A DNA stretch of 45,122 nucleotides from an uncultured Bacteroidota bacterium. Its GTDB lineage: Bacteria; Bacteroidota; Bacteroidia; JADZBD01. Position numbers and translations under genes: made by a program. The stretch spans positions 1 to 45,122 of the forward strand of contig CALEYQ010000025.1 in NCBI GenBank assembly GCA_937924855.1, in the 5' to 3' direction. Numbering within the stretch: the first letter of the stretch is position 1; each line of letters begins with the position of its first letter. The notes below the pieces were generated by a model. The model worked only from the letters and a program-made list of their open reading frames with translations, made no database searches and was not told the DNA's origin. Shown in pieces: positions 1-8,709 of the stretch.

Positions 1-244
1 AGCCCATACCGTCTGTCACTTTTCTTCCGGCTCCGCGCAGGACTGACCCATCGTAAGGGGAATCGCAAAGCGAATAAGCACGGCTGCTTCCCTCTCCGTT
101 CACATGTAGTTTCAAGGTAAGGTATTGCCCGGGCAGAAATTCATAATCTTTTTTAAGCCGGGTTGGAACCTCAAAGGAAACAGAAACTGCATCTGCCGTT
201 TCTCTTTTTACTTCCTTTATGGATAATTTATGAAAAGTAGTCAT
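1..244 (-). CDS. paaE: Phenylacetyl-CoA epoxidase reductase subunit PaaE (partial, N-terminal 81 residues)
   Basis: Reading the minus strand from the ATG at 244 gives an open frame to the window edge beginning MTTFHKLSIKEVKRETADAV. It contains FLPGQYLTLKL and RAYSLCDSP, the FAD-binding start of ferredoxin-NADP-reductase-type proteins (the RxYS motif contacts the flavin). PaaE is the flavin and 2Fe-2S reductase that passes electrons from NADPH to the PaaAC diiron epoxidase. The gene is divergent from paaABC, with 123 bp between the two starts, and the rest lies outside the window. The family call rests on the N-terminal motif plus the neighbours; another FNR-type reductase is possible but unlikely here. 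Confidence 0.85.
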   Translation of the reverse strand, partial: MTTFHKLSIKEVKRETADAVSVSFEVPTRLKKDYEFLPGQYLTLKLHVNGEGSSRAYSLCDSPYDGSVLRGAGRKVTDGMG

Positions 245-255
245 ACAGATGGCCA

Positions 256-263
256 CAAAAGTA
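256..263 (-). promoter_or_regulatory. Candidate -7 element of paaE promoter
   Basis: The minus strand reads TACTTTTG, a full match to the Bacteroidota -7 consensus TAnnTTTG, 11 nt before the paaE ATG. No clear -33 TTG is visible at the usual spacing. Confidence 0.5.
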
Positions 264-339
264 TGATAAAAATCATTGTGAAAGCCTGCAACCGGGGCTT
301 ATTTCGCTTTGGGAAAACGAAAATAAAACAAACAATATG

Positions 340-347
340 TATATTTG
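340..347 (+). promoter_or_regulatory. Candidate -7 element of paaABC-idi promoter
   Basis: TATATTTG matches TAnnTTTG and lies 20 nt before the paaA ATG, which leaves a short 5' leader. With the minus-strand element at 256-263 it gives a divergent promoter region between paaE and paaA. Confidence 0.6.
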
Positions 348-367
348 TATAAACACCCAAAAGCTCT

Positions 368-1312
368 ATGAGTCAGGAAGTAAAACAAGATTTTGAAATT
401 TTTGAGGGGAAGCTGTCAAAAAATGAATTTATTGAGCCTAAAGATCAGATGCCCGATAATTACCGCAAGCATTTGATCCGGCAGATTTCCCAGCATGCGC
501 ATTCTGAAATTATAGGGATGCTTCCCGAAGGGAACTGGATCACCCGTGCTCCAAGCCTCAGGGCAAAAATGGTGCTTCTGGCCAAGGTGCAGGATGAGGG
601 CGGACATGGACTTTATCTTTATTCAGCCGCAGAAACAATGGGTATATCACGCGATGAACTGTTGGATCAGTTGCATACGGGCAAAGCAAAATATTCCTCA
701 ATTTTTAATTACCCCACACTTACCTGGGCTGATATTGGTGCTATTGGATGGCTGGTAGACGGAGCTGCCATTATGAACCAGGTTATGTTGCAACGAACTT
801 CCTATGGCCCTTATGCACGGGCTATGGTAAGGATTTGTAAGGAAGAGAGTTTTCACCAGCGCCAGGGCTATGAAATTATGTGCAAACTGGTAAAGGGAAC
901 TCCCGAACAAAAGGCCATGGCACAGGATGCTCTCGATCGCTGGTGGTGGCCCACGCTTATGATGTTTGGCCCACCCGATGATAAATCTCCCAACAGTGCC
1001 AATGCCCTTAAATGGAAAATCAAACGGGAAAGCAACGATCAGCTGAGGCAACGGTTCGTAAACCAAACGGTTCCTCAGGCTGAGTACCTTAACCTCACCA
1101 TTCCTGATCCAAAACTAAAATGGAACGAAGAGAAAAAAGGATACGATTTCGGAGAGCCCGACTGGGATGAATTTTATAAAGTAATTCACGGCCATGGCCC
1201 CTGCAATAGAGAAAGGCTCAAGTCCAGAGTTGCCGCCCACGAAAACGGGGCCTGGGTCAGGGAAGCCGCACTGGCTTATTCTGAAAAATTAAAATCAAAA
1301 AAAGCAGCTTAA
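368..1312 (+). CDS. paaA: Phenylacetyl-CoA 1,2-epoxidase catalytic subunit PaaA
   Basis: The 314-aa product matches PaaA in length and pattern. PaaA is the diiron oxygenase subunit that epoxidises the ring of phenylacetyl-CoA, the first committed step of aerobic phenylacetate breakdown. Ferritin-like helices carry the metal-ligand motifs: DEGGHGLYLYSAAE near residue 77 and EESFHQRQGYE near residue 160. It acts in the cytoplasm with PaaC as the structural partner, PaaB as the bridge and PaaE as the reductase. paaB starts 11 nt after the stop, so the genes are probably one operon. The ATG at 368 follows a good -7 element and gives the usual N-terminus. Confidence 0.96.
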   Translation: MSQEVKQDFEIFEGKLSKNEFIEPKDQMPDNYRKHLIRQISQHAHSEIIGMLPEGNWITRAPSLRAKMVLLAKVQDEGGHGLYLYSAAETMGISRDELLDQLHTGKAKYSSIFNYPTLTWADIGAIGWLVDGAAIMNQVMLQRTSYGPYARAMVRICKEESFHQRQGYEIMCKLVKGTPEQKAMAQDALDRWWWPTLMMFGPPDDKSPNSANALKWKIKRESNDQLRQRFVNQTVPQAEYLNLTIPDPKLKWNEEKKGYDFGEPDWDEFYKVIHGHGPCNRERLKSRVAAHENGAWVREAALAYSEKLKSKKAA

Positions 1313-1323
1313 TTTCGGTTCTC

Positions 1324-1620
1324 ATGGGTGAAAAAAAAGATAATCAAGGCCCTTTGTGGGAAGTTTTTGTTCAGAAAAAAACCGGTCAACCCTTTGTTCA
1401 TTGCGGAAGCCTGCATGCCTTTGATAAGGAAATGGCTTTGCAGAATGCCAGGGATCTATACACCCGGCGTAATGAGGGAACCGCTCTCTGGGTGGTGCCT
1501 TCGGAAGTAATTGTTTCTTCCTCACCGGAAGATATTGGTCCTTTTTTCGAACCCAGTAATGATAAAATTTACCGTCACCCCACCTTCTACGATGTGCCTG
1601 AGGGAATAAAGCATATGTAA
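1324..1620 (+). CDS. paaB: Phenylacetyl-CoA epoxidase subunit PaaB
   Basis: This 98-aa protein has the PaaB signature: GPLWEVFVQKKTGQPFVHCG at the N-terminus, NARDLYTRRNEG in the middle and a C-terminus reading YRHPTFYDVPEG. PaaB is a small non-catalytic subunit that bridges PaaA-PaaC heterodimers in the epoxidase complex. It sits between paaA and paaC with short gaps (11 and 4 nt), so co-transcription is very likely. The length is normal for the family. Confidence 0.95.
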   Translation: MGEKKDNQGPLWEVFVQKKTGQPFVHCGSLHAFDKEMALQNARDLYTRRNEGTALWVVPSEVIVSSSPEDIGPFFEPSNDKIYRHPTFYDVPEGIKHM

Positions 1621-1624
1621 TTGT

Positions 1625-2383
1625 ATGGATAGCAAAGAATCTTTGTTCAGGTATTGTCTTCGTTTCGCTGACTCACACCTTATTCTATCCCACCGCTTGT
1701 CTGAATGGTGTGGAGCCGGACCTTTTTTGGAGGAAGACCTTGCCCTCACCAATATTTCTCTTGATATCCTGGGTCAGGCAAACGGGTTTTATGAGTATGC
1801 AGCCGGCGTTGAGAACTCCGGTAGAACCGCCGATGATTTGGCGTTTTTAAGAAATGAGCGGGAGTATAGAAACCTGCTCCTGGTTGAACAGCCCAATGGC
1901 GATTATGCCCAAACCATGCTTCGTCAGTATTTTTGGGACGTTTATGCCAAATATTTGTACAAGGAGCTTTCCAACTCTTCCGATGCTACCATTGCCGGAA
2001 TAGCTAAAAAGGCCGCCAAAGAAAACCAATATCATCTCCGGCACTCTTCACTTTGGATTGAGCGCTTTGGTAATGGCACCGCTGAAAGTATGCAACGACT
2101 GAAACAGGGAATGGAAAATTTATGGCATTTTACCGGCGACTTTTTCGAGGGAGATGAATTGGATGCATATGCGGCAAAAGCCGGATTAGGTCCAAATCCA
2201 AGGGATTTGCAAAAACCCTGGACTCAGGAAGTTCAGGCCCACCTGGGAAATTGCGGCATTGAAGTTCCTGCTGAAACGGTTATGATTACCGGATCCAGAA
2301 AAGGAACCCATACAGAACACCTGGGATATATTTTATCGGTAATGCAAATTCTTCCCAGGATGTACCCCAATGCAAAGTGGTAA
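1625..2383 (+). CDS. paaC: Phenylacetyl-CoA epoxidase structural subunit PaaC
   Basis: A 252-aa ferritin-fold protein with PaaC motifs: LGQANGFYEYAAGVE, NDYAQTML-like NGDYAQTMLRQYFWD, KENQYHLRHSSLWIERFGNG and a C-terminus GTHTEHLGYILSVMQ. PaaC lacks a functional diiron centre in this family and stabilises PaaA. Its last 14 nt overlap the start of idi in another frame. The usual next gene, paaD (iron-sulfur/metal-centre maturation, DUF59-like), is not present. Confidence 0.95.
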   Translation: MDSKESLFRYCLRFADSHLILSHRLSEWCGAGPFLEEDLALTNISLDILGQANGFYEYAAGVENSGRTADDLAFLRNEREYRNLLLVEQPNGDYAQTMLRQYFWDVYAKYLYKELSNSSDATIAGIAKKAAKENQYHLRHSSLWIERFGNGTAESMQRLKQGMENLWHFTGDFFEGDELDAYAAKAGLGPNPRDLQKPWTQEVQAHLGNCGIEVPAETVMITGSRKGTHTEHLGYILSVMQILPRMYPNAKW

Positions 2384-2918
2384 TACACAGGAAGATTTCG
2401 TGGTTCTTGTGGACGACATGGATCGTGAAATTGGAATCCGGGAAAAACTAGAGGCGCATAAGCTGGGTTTACTTCATCGTGCCTTTTCCATTGTATATAT
2501 TAATTCCGCCGGAAAAATGCTCTTGCAAAAGCGCCATTCCGGAAAATACCACAGCGGTGGCCTCTGGGCAAATTCCTGCTGCGGACACCCGAGGCCCGGT
2601 GAAAAAACAGAAGCCGCTGCGAAAAGAAGATTCCGGGAGGAGTTGGGCCTTGATGTAACGCCTGAGTGTATTGGGAAATTTATTTATTGTGCTGATCTTG
2701 GTGGAGGCATGACTGAAAATGAGTTGGATTATGTTTTCCTGGTCACAGGCGACGATGCGCCTATGCCACACCCTTTGGAGATAGAGGAAATAAAATTCGT
2801 TGACCCCCTGTGGTTGGCTGATTCTCTCCAAGAGAACCCCGATATCTATTCCGCCTGGCTGCCTGGGGTTCTTTCGGTGTATTTGGAAAGTCGAAAGCCC
2901 TTTAAATCAGTGTTTTAG
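2370..2918 (+). CDS. idi: Isopentenyl-diphosphate delta-isomerase (type I)
   Basis: The 182-aa product is a type I IDI of the Nudix fold, interconverting isopentenyl and dimethylallyl diphosphate for isoprenoid synthesis. Visible features are LLHRAFSI, the catalytic cysteine in ANSCCGHP (about residue 71), the Nudix-like segment at about 77-95 (GEKTEAAAKRRFREELGLD) and the acidic ENELDYVF motif with the second catalytic residue (Glu about 117). The ATG at 2370 overlaps the end of paaC by 14 nt, so translation is probably coupled to paaC. That pairing is unusual, as IDI has no direct role in phenylacetate breakdown. It is 182 aa long, normal for bacterial type I enzymes. Confidence 0.95.
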   Translation: MQSGNTQEDFVVLVDDMDREIGIREKLEAHKLGLLHRAFSIVYINSAGKMLLQKRHSGKYHSGGLWANSCCGHPRPGEKTEAAAKRRFREELGLDVTPECIGKFIYCADLGGGMTENELDYVFLVTGDDAPMPHPLEIEEIKFVDPLWLADSLQENPDIYSAWLPGVLSVYLESRKPFKSVF

Positions 2919-3107
2919 TCTACTTTTTCAAGTCCTTTGGGCTTCAATTCATTTCAATATTTGCGAGACCCCCGATTCAGACCCGTACATTTATCAGGTC
3001 AAATACAGGGCTTTTCAAAAACCCGTGCAACTCTTTATTTTCCATGTTGGTCTGAATAATTAAGCGGTCTGTCGTTTGAAATTGTGGGTTAGTTGTTCTT
3101 TTTGCTA

Positions 3108-3138
3108 TTGACATTCCCGATTTCCATGATTACTTTAG
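3108..3138 (+). promoter_or_regulatory. Candidate promoter for the 3170 gene
   Basis: TTG at 3108-3110 and TACTTTAG at 3131-3138 are separated by 20 bp, close to the Bacteroidota arrangement (TTG, 19-21 bp, TAnnTTTG, with one mismatch). The ATG follows 31 nt downstream. Confidence 0.45.
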
Positions 3139-3169
3139 TTCCTTCAAAAACTGCCTAACCAATTAACCA

Positions 3170-3499
3170 ATGAGAAAAGTACTTTCATTTTCAAGCATTC
3201 TGATTTTCCTTCTGATTTTTTCAGGAGGCAATCTTTTTTCCCAGGAAGCCTCCTCGCGGAAAACGTATGAGATTTCTTTAATAGGAATTAAAACGCCGGC
3301 CGATGCCCAGAAAGTAGATCAGGCCATGCTATCTAAAAATGGAATTCTGAAAAGTAAAACGGATCCAAAGACCGGTAAAATTACCGTTACGGTAGAAGAC
3401 GGCATTGATTTTAATATGCTTAAATCCGTAATACTGGCCAGTGGTTTTGAAGCTCGGGAAGACGGCCTCATCATTCGTCAGGAAAACCAAACCCACTAA
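3170..3499 (+). CDS. Secreted small protein with a possible HMA-like fold
   Basis: A 109-aa product with a signal peptide (hydrophobic residues about 5-20, cleavage near LFSQ-E at about 25). The rest (KTYEISLIGIKTPADAQKVDQ, then KTDPKTGKITVTVEDG and MLKSVILASGFEA) has the spacing and predicted beta-alpha-beta-beta-alpha-beta order of heavy-metal-associated (HMA) domains. It has no CxxC metal motif, so metal binding is not indicated. It is periplasmic or exported. It precedes the large PKD-repeat gene by 26 nt in the same direction and may share its transcript. The fold assignment is inference; the function is unknown. Confidence 0.75.
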   Translation: MRKVLSFSSILIFLLIFSGGNLFSQEASSRKTYEISLIGIKTPADAQKVDQAMLSKNGILKSKTDPKTGKITVTVEDGIDFNMLKSVILASGFEAREDGLIIRQENQTH

Positions 3500-3525
3500 A
3501 TCTCCCCACCCTAAAAAAATTACGC

Positions 3526-6500
3526 ATGAAAAAGTTTCTCCCCATCCTTTGTGCGATCCTCCTGGTAACAGGATTCACCCGCCTTAATGCCCAGGGTGGC
3601 AATGATTGTGCCGCTGCAATGGCAAATCCCATTACCCTTCCTTTTACCGGAACCGGATCAACCTGTAATGCCACAAATAACTTTAATAATCTGGCCGTTT
3701 CGTGTATTCCATCTTATTATACCAGTGGACCCGACTGGCTCTATTATTTTTGCGCCACACAAACCGGACAGGTTACGATAAACCTGACCAACCTTAATCC
3801 CACTTATCCTTATTCATCAATTTCCGTTTATTCCGGTTGTCCAACCGCTGCAAATTGTATTGCCGGAGGAACTCAGTCAGTTACGGGAAGTCAGGGATTG
3901 ACTTTTAATGTTACCAACAACCAGTGTTATTTTATCATGATCGACAATTGGCCAACGCCCAATTGCTTTACCTATAACATTAGCATTTCTTATGTTCAGC
4001 CTCCTCCCATCCAACCCTCCTGTACTAATATTGATTTTGAACTTGGAAACTTTAACGGATGGTATGGAACCTCTGGAACCATTTCCTGCGGACCGGTAAA
4101 TGCTCCTTATCCCAACTACAATCAACAAACCATTGGCCTTCCTTCTCCCCAGCATATGATTACTTCCGGTGCCGGAACCGACCCCTGCGGAGGGTTCCCT
4201 CTTGTGGCTCCCGGTGGAAATTTTTCCGTGCGCCTCGGAGATGGTCAGACCACCGGATATGGAGGTGGAACTATTGAGCAAACCTTTAATGTGAGTGCAG
4301 CTAACGCCAACTTTACTTATCAATATGCTGTTGTGGTTCAGGATGCCGGTGCCGGACATGCAAATTGGGAGCAGCCCTTTTTCAAGGTTGAGATGTGGGA
4401 TTGTAACAACAACGTAATAAATTGCGGTAACTACTTGGTTGTTGGTGGTCCGAACATTCCCAATTTTTTCAATAACGGTCCATGTGGAGCATTGGTTTAC
4501 TATCGCCCATGGACTACCGTGAATGTTGATTTGAGTGCTTATATCGGTTCCTGCGTAAGAATAAAATTTACTTCCGGTGATTGCTGTTATGGCGGCCACT
4601 ATGGATATGCTTACATTGATGCTTCCTGCGTTCCCATGCAGGTTTCCGGAAACGACAGTATTTGTGTTGGTCAGACTACCACGCTTTCTGCGCCTCCCGG
4701 ATCAGGTTCATATTCCTGGAATACCGGTGCAACCACACAAAATATTACCGTTAGTCCAACAACGACCACAGTATATACGGTTACCATGTCCTCTATTGCA
4801 AATCCGAACTGTCTTACCGTAATTACTGACACTGTTTTTGTTTTCCCTTCGCCCTTTCCTGCATTCACACCTAACCTGAACCAAAGCTGTTCAGGCGGAA
4901 CGGTTAATTTTACCAATAATACAACAGGCGCAACATCATATACCTGGAACTTCGGCGACGGTAGTCCTTTAAGTAATCAGCAAAACCCTACCCACAATTA
5001 TATTCCAGGGAATTATACCGTTACGCTAACGGCTACAAATGGGCAATGTACCCAAACCACAACCCAGGTTGTAAATATTACCGGCGGCGCCGTTACTACG
5101 ATATATTACATTACTTCGATCTGTACGACTAACACTACTTCCATGACGAATATCACCTCCGGAGGATCAATGAACTGGAGCTGGAACTTTGGAGAGCCAA
5201 GTTCAGGGCCCAATAACGTTTCTAACCTTCAGAATCCAACCCATACCTACGCAAGTGCCGGAACCTTTACCGTTACCCTGATTTCCTGGGGTTCCAACCC
5301 TGCCTGCGGTGATACCATTCAGCTGCAGGTTGTGGTGCATCCTTTGCCAACACCTGCGTTTATTGCTACTTCAGTTTGCGTGGGGCAGACTACAACTTTC
5401 ACCGACCAATCAACCATCAGTGGAGGGAATATTACCACATGGAGCTGGAATTTCGGTGATCCCAATTCCGGTCCTAATAACCTATCCAATCTTCAGAACC
5501 CAACGCATGTATTTACCGCTGCAGGAAATTACAATGTAATTTTGACTGTAACATCCAATCAGGGTTGTCAGAACACGATAAACCTTCCTGTAACTGTGTT
5601 CCCATTACCAGTAGCTGCATTTAATGCTACTAACGTTTGCCAGAATAACCCCATGGCATTTACGGATCAAAGTGTTGGAGCCAATGCATGGAGTTGGAAC
5701 TTTGGCGATAATTCTCCGCTTAATACTTCTCAGAATCCTTCTCATACCTACGCGCAACCCGGAAATTATACCGTGGTTCTTACCGTAACAGGGCAGGGAA
5801 ACTGTACAGCCACTTCATCAATGACGGTGACTGTCTTCCCCGGGCCAACCAGTTTGTTTTCTGCCACTACGGTTTGTGTAGGACAACCAACTTCGTTTAC
5901 CGACCAGTCCTCCATTTCGACCGGAAACATTACAAACTGGAGCTGGAATTTCGGTGATGGGTCTCCGGTAAACACAACCCAAAACCCCTCTCATACCTAT
6001 CAGAATCCGGGTAATTACACAGTTACCTTAACGGTAACATCAAATAATGGGTGTACGCATACCTCAACTGTGAGTGTGACCGTAAATCCACTTCCTACAC
6101 CCTTATTTACAAATACCTCAGTTTGTTTGAATGCGCCAACTGCATTTACCGATCAAAGTACCATCAACCCCGGAACCATTACTTCCTGGGGCTGGAATTT
6201 TGGCGACCCCAATTCAGGACCTGCCAATACCAGCACACAACAGAATCCTACACATACATTTACCGCTCCGGGTAATTATAATGTAACTCTGGTTGTTACT
6301 TCGGCAGCAGGTTGTGTAAATACCATTTCCCAGCAGGTGGTGGTTAACCCCCTTCCGCAATCCTTATTCACGGCCGACGATACGGATGGCTGTGCGCCAC
6401 ATTGCGTGAATTTTTCTGATCTGTCTACTGTTTCCAGTGGCAGTGTAACAGGATGGTTCTGGGATTTTGGCGACGGAGGAACATCAACCGCTCAAAACCC

Positions 6501-7158
6501 CAATCACTGTTATACCAATCCGGGTTCCTATACCGTTTCTTTGACCGTAACAACAAATTCCGGATGTACTCATACCCTGGTAATTCCAAGTTATATTGAT
6601 GTGTATCCCAACCCAACCGCCTTGTTCTCTGCAAGTCCCAATCCAACTTCTGTAGTTAACACCACGGTGTATTTTACTGATTTATCGTTGGGAAATCCCG
6701 TTACCTGGCTCTGGGATTTTGGCGATGGCAGTCCTACCGACAATACTCAGCACCCAAGCCATACCTACCCCAACGATAACACCGGAGTTCATACCTATAC
6801 GGTTACCTTAACCATCACAAACCAATACGGTTGTTCTTCAACCTATCAGTTACAAGTTGTGATCAATCCTGAGTTTACTTTCTTCGCCCCCAATTGCGTA
6901 ACCCCCAATGGCGATGGTATTAATGATTTCTTCTTTACCTATGGCATAGGTTGGAAGGAGTATAAACTGATGATTTTCGACCGGTGGGGAGATTTAATCT
7001 GGTGGACGGAAGACAAAAATAAAGGTTGGGATGCCAGAGTTTTAAATGGAAGAAGCGGAGATAAGGTTCAGGAAGATGTTTACGTTTGGAAAGTAATTCT
7101 TACCGACGTATTTGATAAGCGACATACTTTCATTGGTCACGTATCGGTGATCAGGTAA
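3526..7158 (+). CDS. Large secreted PKD-repeat protein with T9SS type B (gliding motility-associated) C-terminal domain
   Basis: This 1210-aa product has a signal peptide (1-22, ending RLNAQ), an N-terminal beta-rich region about 25-150 (SISVYSGCPTAANC), a second beta-rich/lectin-like region about 165-365, and an Ig-like segment about 368-430 (GNDSICVGQTTTLSAPPGSG). Eight PKD repeats follow at about 444-1113, each with the W-x-F/W-D/N-FGD core and an NPTHTY-type strand. The C-terminus (about 1118-1210) starts APNCVTPNGDGINDFF and includes IFDRWGDLIW and VYVWKV, the CHU_C/gliding-motility type sorting domain. It should be exported by Sec, then by T9SS to the surface or medium. The role is probably adhesive or structural; no catalytic domain is visible. 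Confidence 0.93.
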   Translation: MKKFLPILCAILLVTGFTRLNAQGGNDCAAAMANPITLPFTGTGSTCNATNNFNNLAVSCIPSYYTSGPDWLYYFCATQTGQVTINLTNLNPTYPYSSISVYSGCPTAANCIAGGTQSVTGSQGLTFNVTNNQCYFIMIDNWPTPNCFTYNISISYVQPPPIQPSCTNIDFELGNFNGWYGTSGTISCGPVNAPYPNYNQQTIGLPSPQHMITSGAGTDPCGGFPLVAPGGNFSVRLGDGQTTGYGGGTIEQTFNVSAANANFTYQYAVVVQDAGAGHANWEQPFFKVEMWDCNNNVINCGNYLVVGGPNIPNFFNNGPCGALVYYRPWTTVNVDLSAYIGSCVRIKFTSGDCCYGGHYGYAYIDASCVPMQVSGNDSICVGQTTTLSAPPGSGSYSWNTGATTQNITVSPTTTTVYTVTMSSIANPNCLTVITDTVFVFPSPFPAFTPNLNQSCSGGTVNFTNNTTGATSYTWNFGDGSPLSNQQNPTHNYIPGNYTVTLTATNGQCTQTTTQVVNITGGAVTTIYYITSICTTNTTSMTNITSGGSMNWSWNFGEPSSGPNNVSNLQNPTHTYASAGTFTVTLISWGSNPACGDTIQLQVVVHPLPTPAFIATSVCVGQTTTFTDQSTISGGNITTWSWNFGDPNSGPNNLSNLQNPTHVFTAAGNYNVILTVTSNQGCQNTINLPVTVFPLPVAAFNATNVCQNNPMAFTDQSVGANAWSWNFGDNSPLNTSQNPSHTYAQPGNYTVVLTVTGQGNCTATSSMTVTVFPGPTSLFSATTVCVGQPTSFTDQSSISTGNITNWSWNFGDGSPVNTTQNPSHTYQNPGNYTVTLTVTSNNGCTHTSTVSVTVNPLPTPLFTNTSVCLNAPTAFTDQSTINPGTITSWGWNFGDPNSGPANTSTQQNPTHTFTAPGNYNVTLVVTSAAGCVNTISQQVVVNPLPQSLFTADDTDGCAPHCVNFSDLSTVSSGSVTGWFWDFGDGGTSTAQNPNHCYTNPGSYTVSLTVTTNSGCTHTLVIPSYIDVYPNPTALFSASPNPTSVVNTTVYFTDLSLGNPVTWLWDFGDGSPTDNTQHPSHTYPNDNTGVHTYTVTLTITNQYGCSSTYQLQVVINPEFTFFAPNCVTPNGDGINDFFFTYGIGWKEYKLMIFDRWGDLIWWTEDKNKGWDARVLNGRSGDKVQEDVYVWKVILTDVFDKRHTFIGHVSVIR
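4855..6862 (+). repeat. Eight tandem PKD-domain coding repeats
   Basis: Eight units of about 225-260 bp inside the 3526-7158 gene encode PKD domains. Units 2, 3 and 6 share a variant core (FGDPNSGPNN or FGEPSSGPNN with a small insertion), and units 4 and 5 share FGDNSPLNTSQNPSHTY or FGDGSPVNTTQNPSHTY. The clustering of similar units suggests internal duplication. Confidence 0.85.
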
Positions 7159-7176
7159 GGAAATTGAAAAATAAGG

Positions 7177-7203
7177 AAAGCCCCGATGTCCGGGGCTTTT
7201 TTT
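7177..7203. terminator. Rho-independent terminator, probably bidirectional
   Basis: The stem AAAGCCCCG/CGGGGCTTT (7177-7185 and 7191-7199) with a 5-nt loop is followed by a T run. It lies between the PKD-protein stop and the stop of the minus-strand gene at 7202, so it can serve both convergent genes. Confidence 0.9.
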
Positions 7204-7660
7204 ATGGAATAAGATTGAATTGGCGAAGGTGATGGCTGACATGCTTATGCAGCAGATGAACCCATTCATCAAAATTCAAATCTCCGAAAAAAGGGTTGGT
7301 AACCTTTAACTCCGGGCGGTCCGAAAAATGGCTCAAAAACGCATTTACTTCTGAAACATATTCAGTAAGGGCAGATTCCAAATCCCTGTGTTTGGAATCT
7401 GGAGGCAGGTTGGGCAGGAGTGGGTTAGGGGTGTTTTCCCGGAATGGTTTTTCCGACAGCATGAAACTTCTGTTTTTGGCAGTTTGTTCGGCCGATTGTT
7501 GCAGTTCGAGGGGTAGTTTTCCATTGGCAACCCGTATGGATTCGCTCATATGTTCAACCATCTGAATGGCATTCATCTTTCCCCATTTTCCCATTTGTGT
7601 TGGATTAAGGGTTCGAACCATTTCAGGAAACCCCGTTTTAATCAATGCCAGTTTTTCCAT
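7202..7660 (-). CDS. DUF1569 (DinB-like helical bundle) protein
   Basis: A protein of about 152 aa starting MEKLALIKTGFPEMVRTLNP. It has MNAIQMVEHMSES near the N-terminus and HLLHKHVSHHLRQFNLIP at the C-terminus, the histidine-bearing helices of the DinB/YfiT-like superfamily (DUF1569 branch). Such proteins often bind a divalent metal and may act as small-molecule transferases or hydrolases; the substrate is unknown. I prefer the ATG at 7660; an in-frame TTG at 7684 would add eight residues without support. Convergent with the PKD gene and sharing its terminator. Confidence 0.85.
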   Translation of the reverse strand: MEKLALIKTGFPEMVRTLNPTQMGKWGKMNAIQMVEHMSESIRVANGKLPLELQQSAEQTAKNRSFMLSEKPFRENTPNPLLPNLPPDSKHRDLESALTEYVSEVNAFLSHFSDRPELKVTNPFFGDLNFDEWVHLLHKHVSHHLRQFNLIP

Positions 7661-7731
7661 TTCAATTTTTTCCCAAATAAACAAATATTATCCTGTTTCG
7701 AAAAACTAACCGGAATTACCCTTCGGCTTCG

Positions 7732-7739
7732 TATTTTTG
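7732..7739 (+). promoter_or_regulatory. Candidate -7 element, very short leader
   Basis: TATTTTTG matches TAnnTTTG and ends only 4 nt before the ATG at 7744. If used, the transcript would be leaderless or nearly so. Confidence 0.45.
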
Positions 7740-7743
7740 CAGC

Positions 7744-8637
7744 ATGGATTCTTTGCGTGAAGAGTTATTGATATTGTTTTCCACCCCGGTGTATGCTTTC
7801 GTTATCGGGGCGGAGATTGTTTTCAGTGCTATTCACGAGAAGAAATTCTACTCAACCCGTGGCACCATTTATAACATATACCTGATGTTGCTAAACATGG
7901 GCCTGGATTTTTTAATGCGGGTAATAACATTGGCTGTTCTTTTGTTTTTTGCAGGGTTTTCATTGCCCTCAATCTCAAATCCATTTTTGTATTGGTTTCT
8001 GTTATTGGTTCTGGAAGATTTCCTCTTTTACCTGCTACACTATGTCGATCATTATTGCCGGTTTTTTTGGGCCGTTCATGTAACGCACCACAGTTCCGAC
8101 GAATTTAATCTGACGGTTGGATTCCGTTCTTCGGTTTTCCAGCCCCTGTATCGCTTTTTTTATTTTATACCCCTTGCCCTTCTTGGGTTTAATCCCCTGG
8201 ATATTTTGTTTATGTATGCCGCAACTCAGATTTGGGGAATATTGATTCACACGCAGTACATCGGAAAATTGGGGCCCCTTGAATGGTTTTTGGCTACCCC
8301 TTCCCACCATAGGGTTCATCACGCTTCAAACCCCAGGTATCTGGATAAAAACCTGGGCATGGTGTTTATTGTATGGGATCGTTTATTCGGAACTTTTTGT
8401 GAGGAAACCGACGAAGATCCTGTACGATATGGATTAACCAAACCCATTGAAAATCCCAACCCTGTCCGGATAGTATTTCATGAATGGCAGGAAATCGTAA
8501 ATGATATCAGAAAACCCATTCCCTGGAAATGGAAGCTTAGGTACCTTTTTGGACCACCCGGCTGGAGCCATGATGGCTCAAGAAAAACGTCCAGAGAGCT
8601 GGAAAGGGAGTACTTTAAGGGGAGAAATTCCATTTAA
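7744..8637 (+). CDS. Sterol desaturase / fatty acid hydroxylase family membrane protein
   Basis: The 297-aa integral membrane protein carries the histidine clusters of the fatty acid hydroxylase superfamily: LLHYVDHYCRFFWAVHVTHH at about 98-117 (HxxxH and HxxHH) and PSHHRVHH at about 187-194, with LDKNLG and WDRLFGTF following. These ligate a non-heme diiron centre that hydroxylates or desaturates lipid chains. Hydrophobic segments lie at about 10-30, 40-65 and 70-95, and again after residue 130. The substrate cannot be read from sequence; bacterial members act on fatty acids, sterol-like lipids or ether lipids. The gene stands alone between a divergent DUF1569 gene and a downstream lipoprotein gene. 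Confidence 0.92.
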   Translation: MDSLREELLILFSTPVYAFVIGAEIVFSAIHEKKFYSTRGTIYNIYLMLLNMGLDFLMRVITLAVLLFFAGFSLPSISNPFLYWFLLLVLEDFLFYLLHYVDHYCRFFWAVHVTHHSSDEFNLTVGFRSSVFQPLYRFFYFIPLALLGFNPLDILFMYAATQIWGILIHTQYIGKLGPLEWFLATPSHHRVHHASNPRYLDKNLGMVFIVWDRLFGTFCEETDEDPVRYGLTKPIENPNPVRIVFHEWQEIVNDIRKPIPWKWKLRYLFGPPGWSHDGSRKTSRELEREYFKGRNSI

Positions 8638-8675
8638 ATTAGACCTCTTTTTGCTTGGTTTTCAATTTATTTCAT

Positions 8676-8683
8676 TATTTTTG
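8676..8683 (+). promoter_or_regulatory. Candidate -7 element for the lipoprotein gene
   Basis: TATTTTTG lies 26 nt before the ATG at 8710. A TTG at 8655-8657 is 18 bp upstream, a plausible -33 partner. Confidence 0.5.
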
Positions 8684-8709
8684 GGTTCTTAAAAATTAAA
8701 ATAAAAAAA

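Noticed and set aside
3877..4599. 240-codon minus-strand open frame inside the PKD gene
   Set aside because: Antisense to a gene with clear domains; composition reflects the Thr/Asn/Gly-rich repeat, and no family is recognised.
4855..6862. CRISPR-like array
   Set aside because: The repeats are coding PKD modules of over 220 bp with varied sequence, not short direct repeats with unique spacers.
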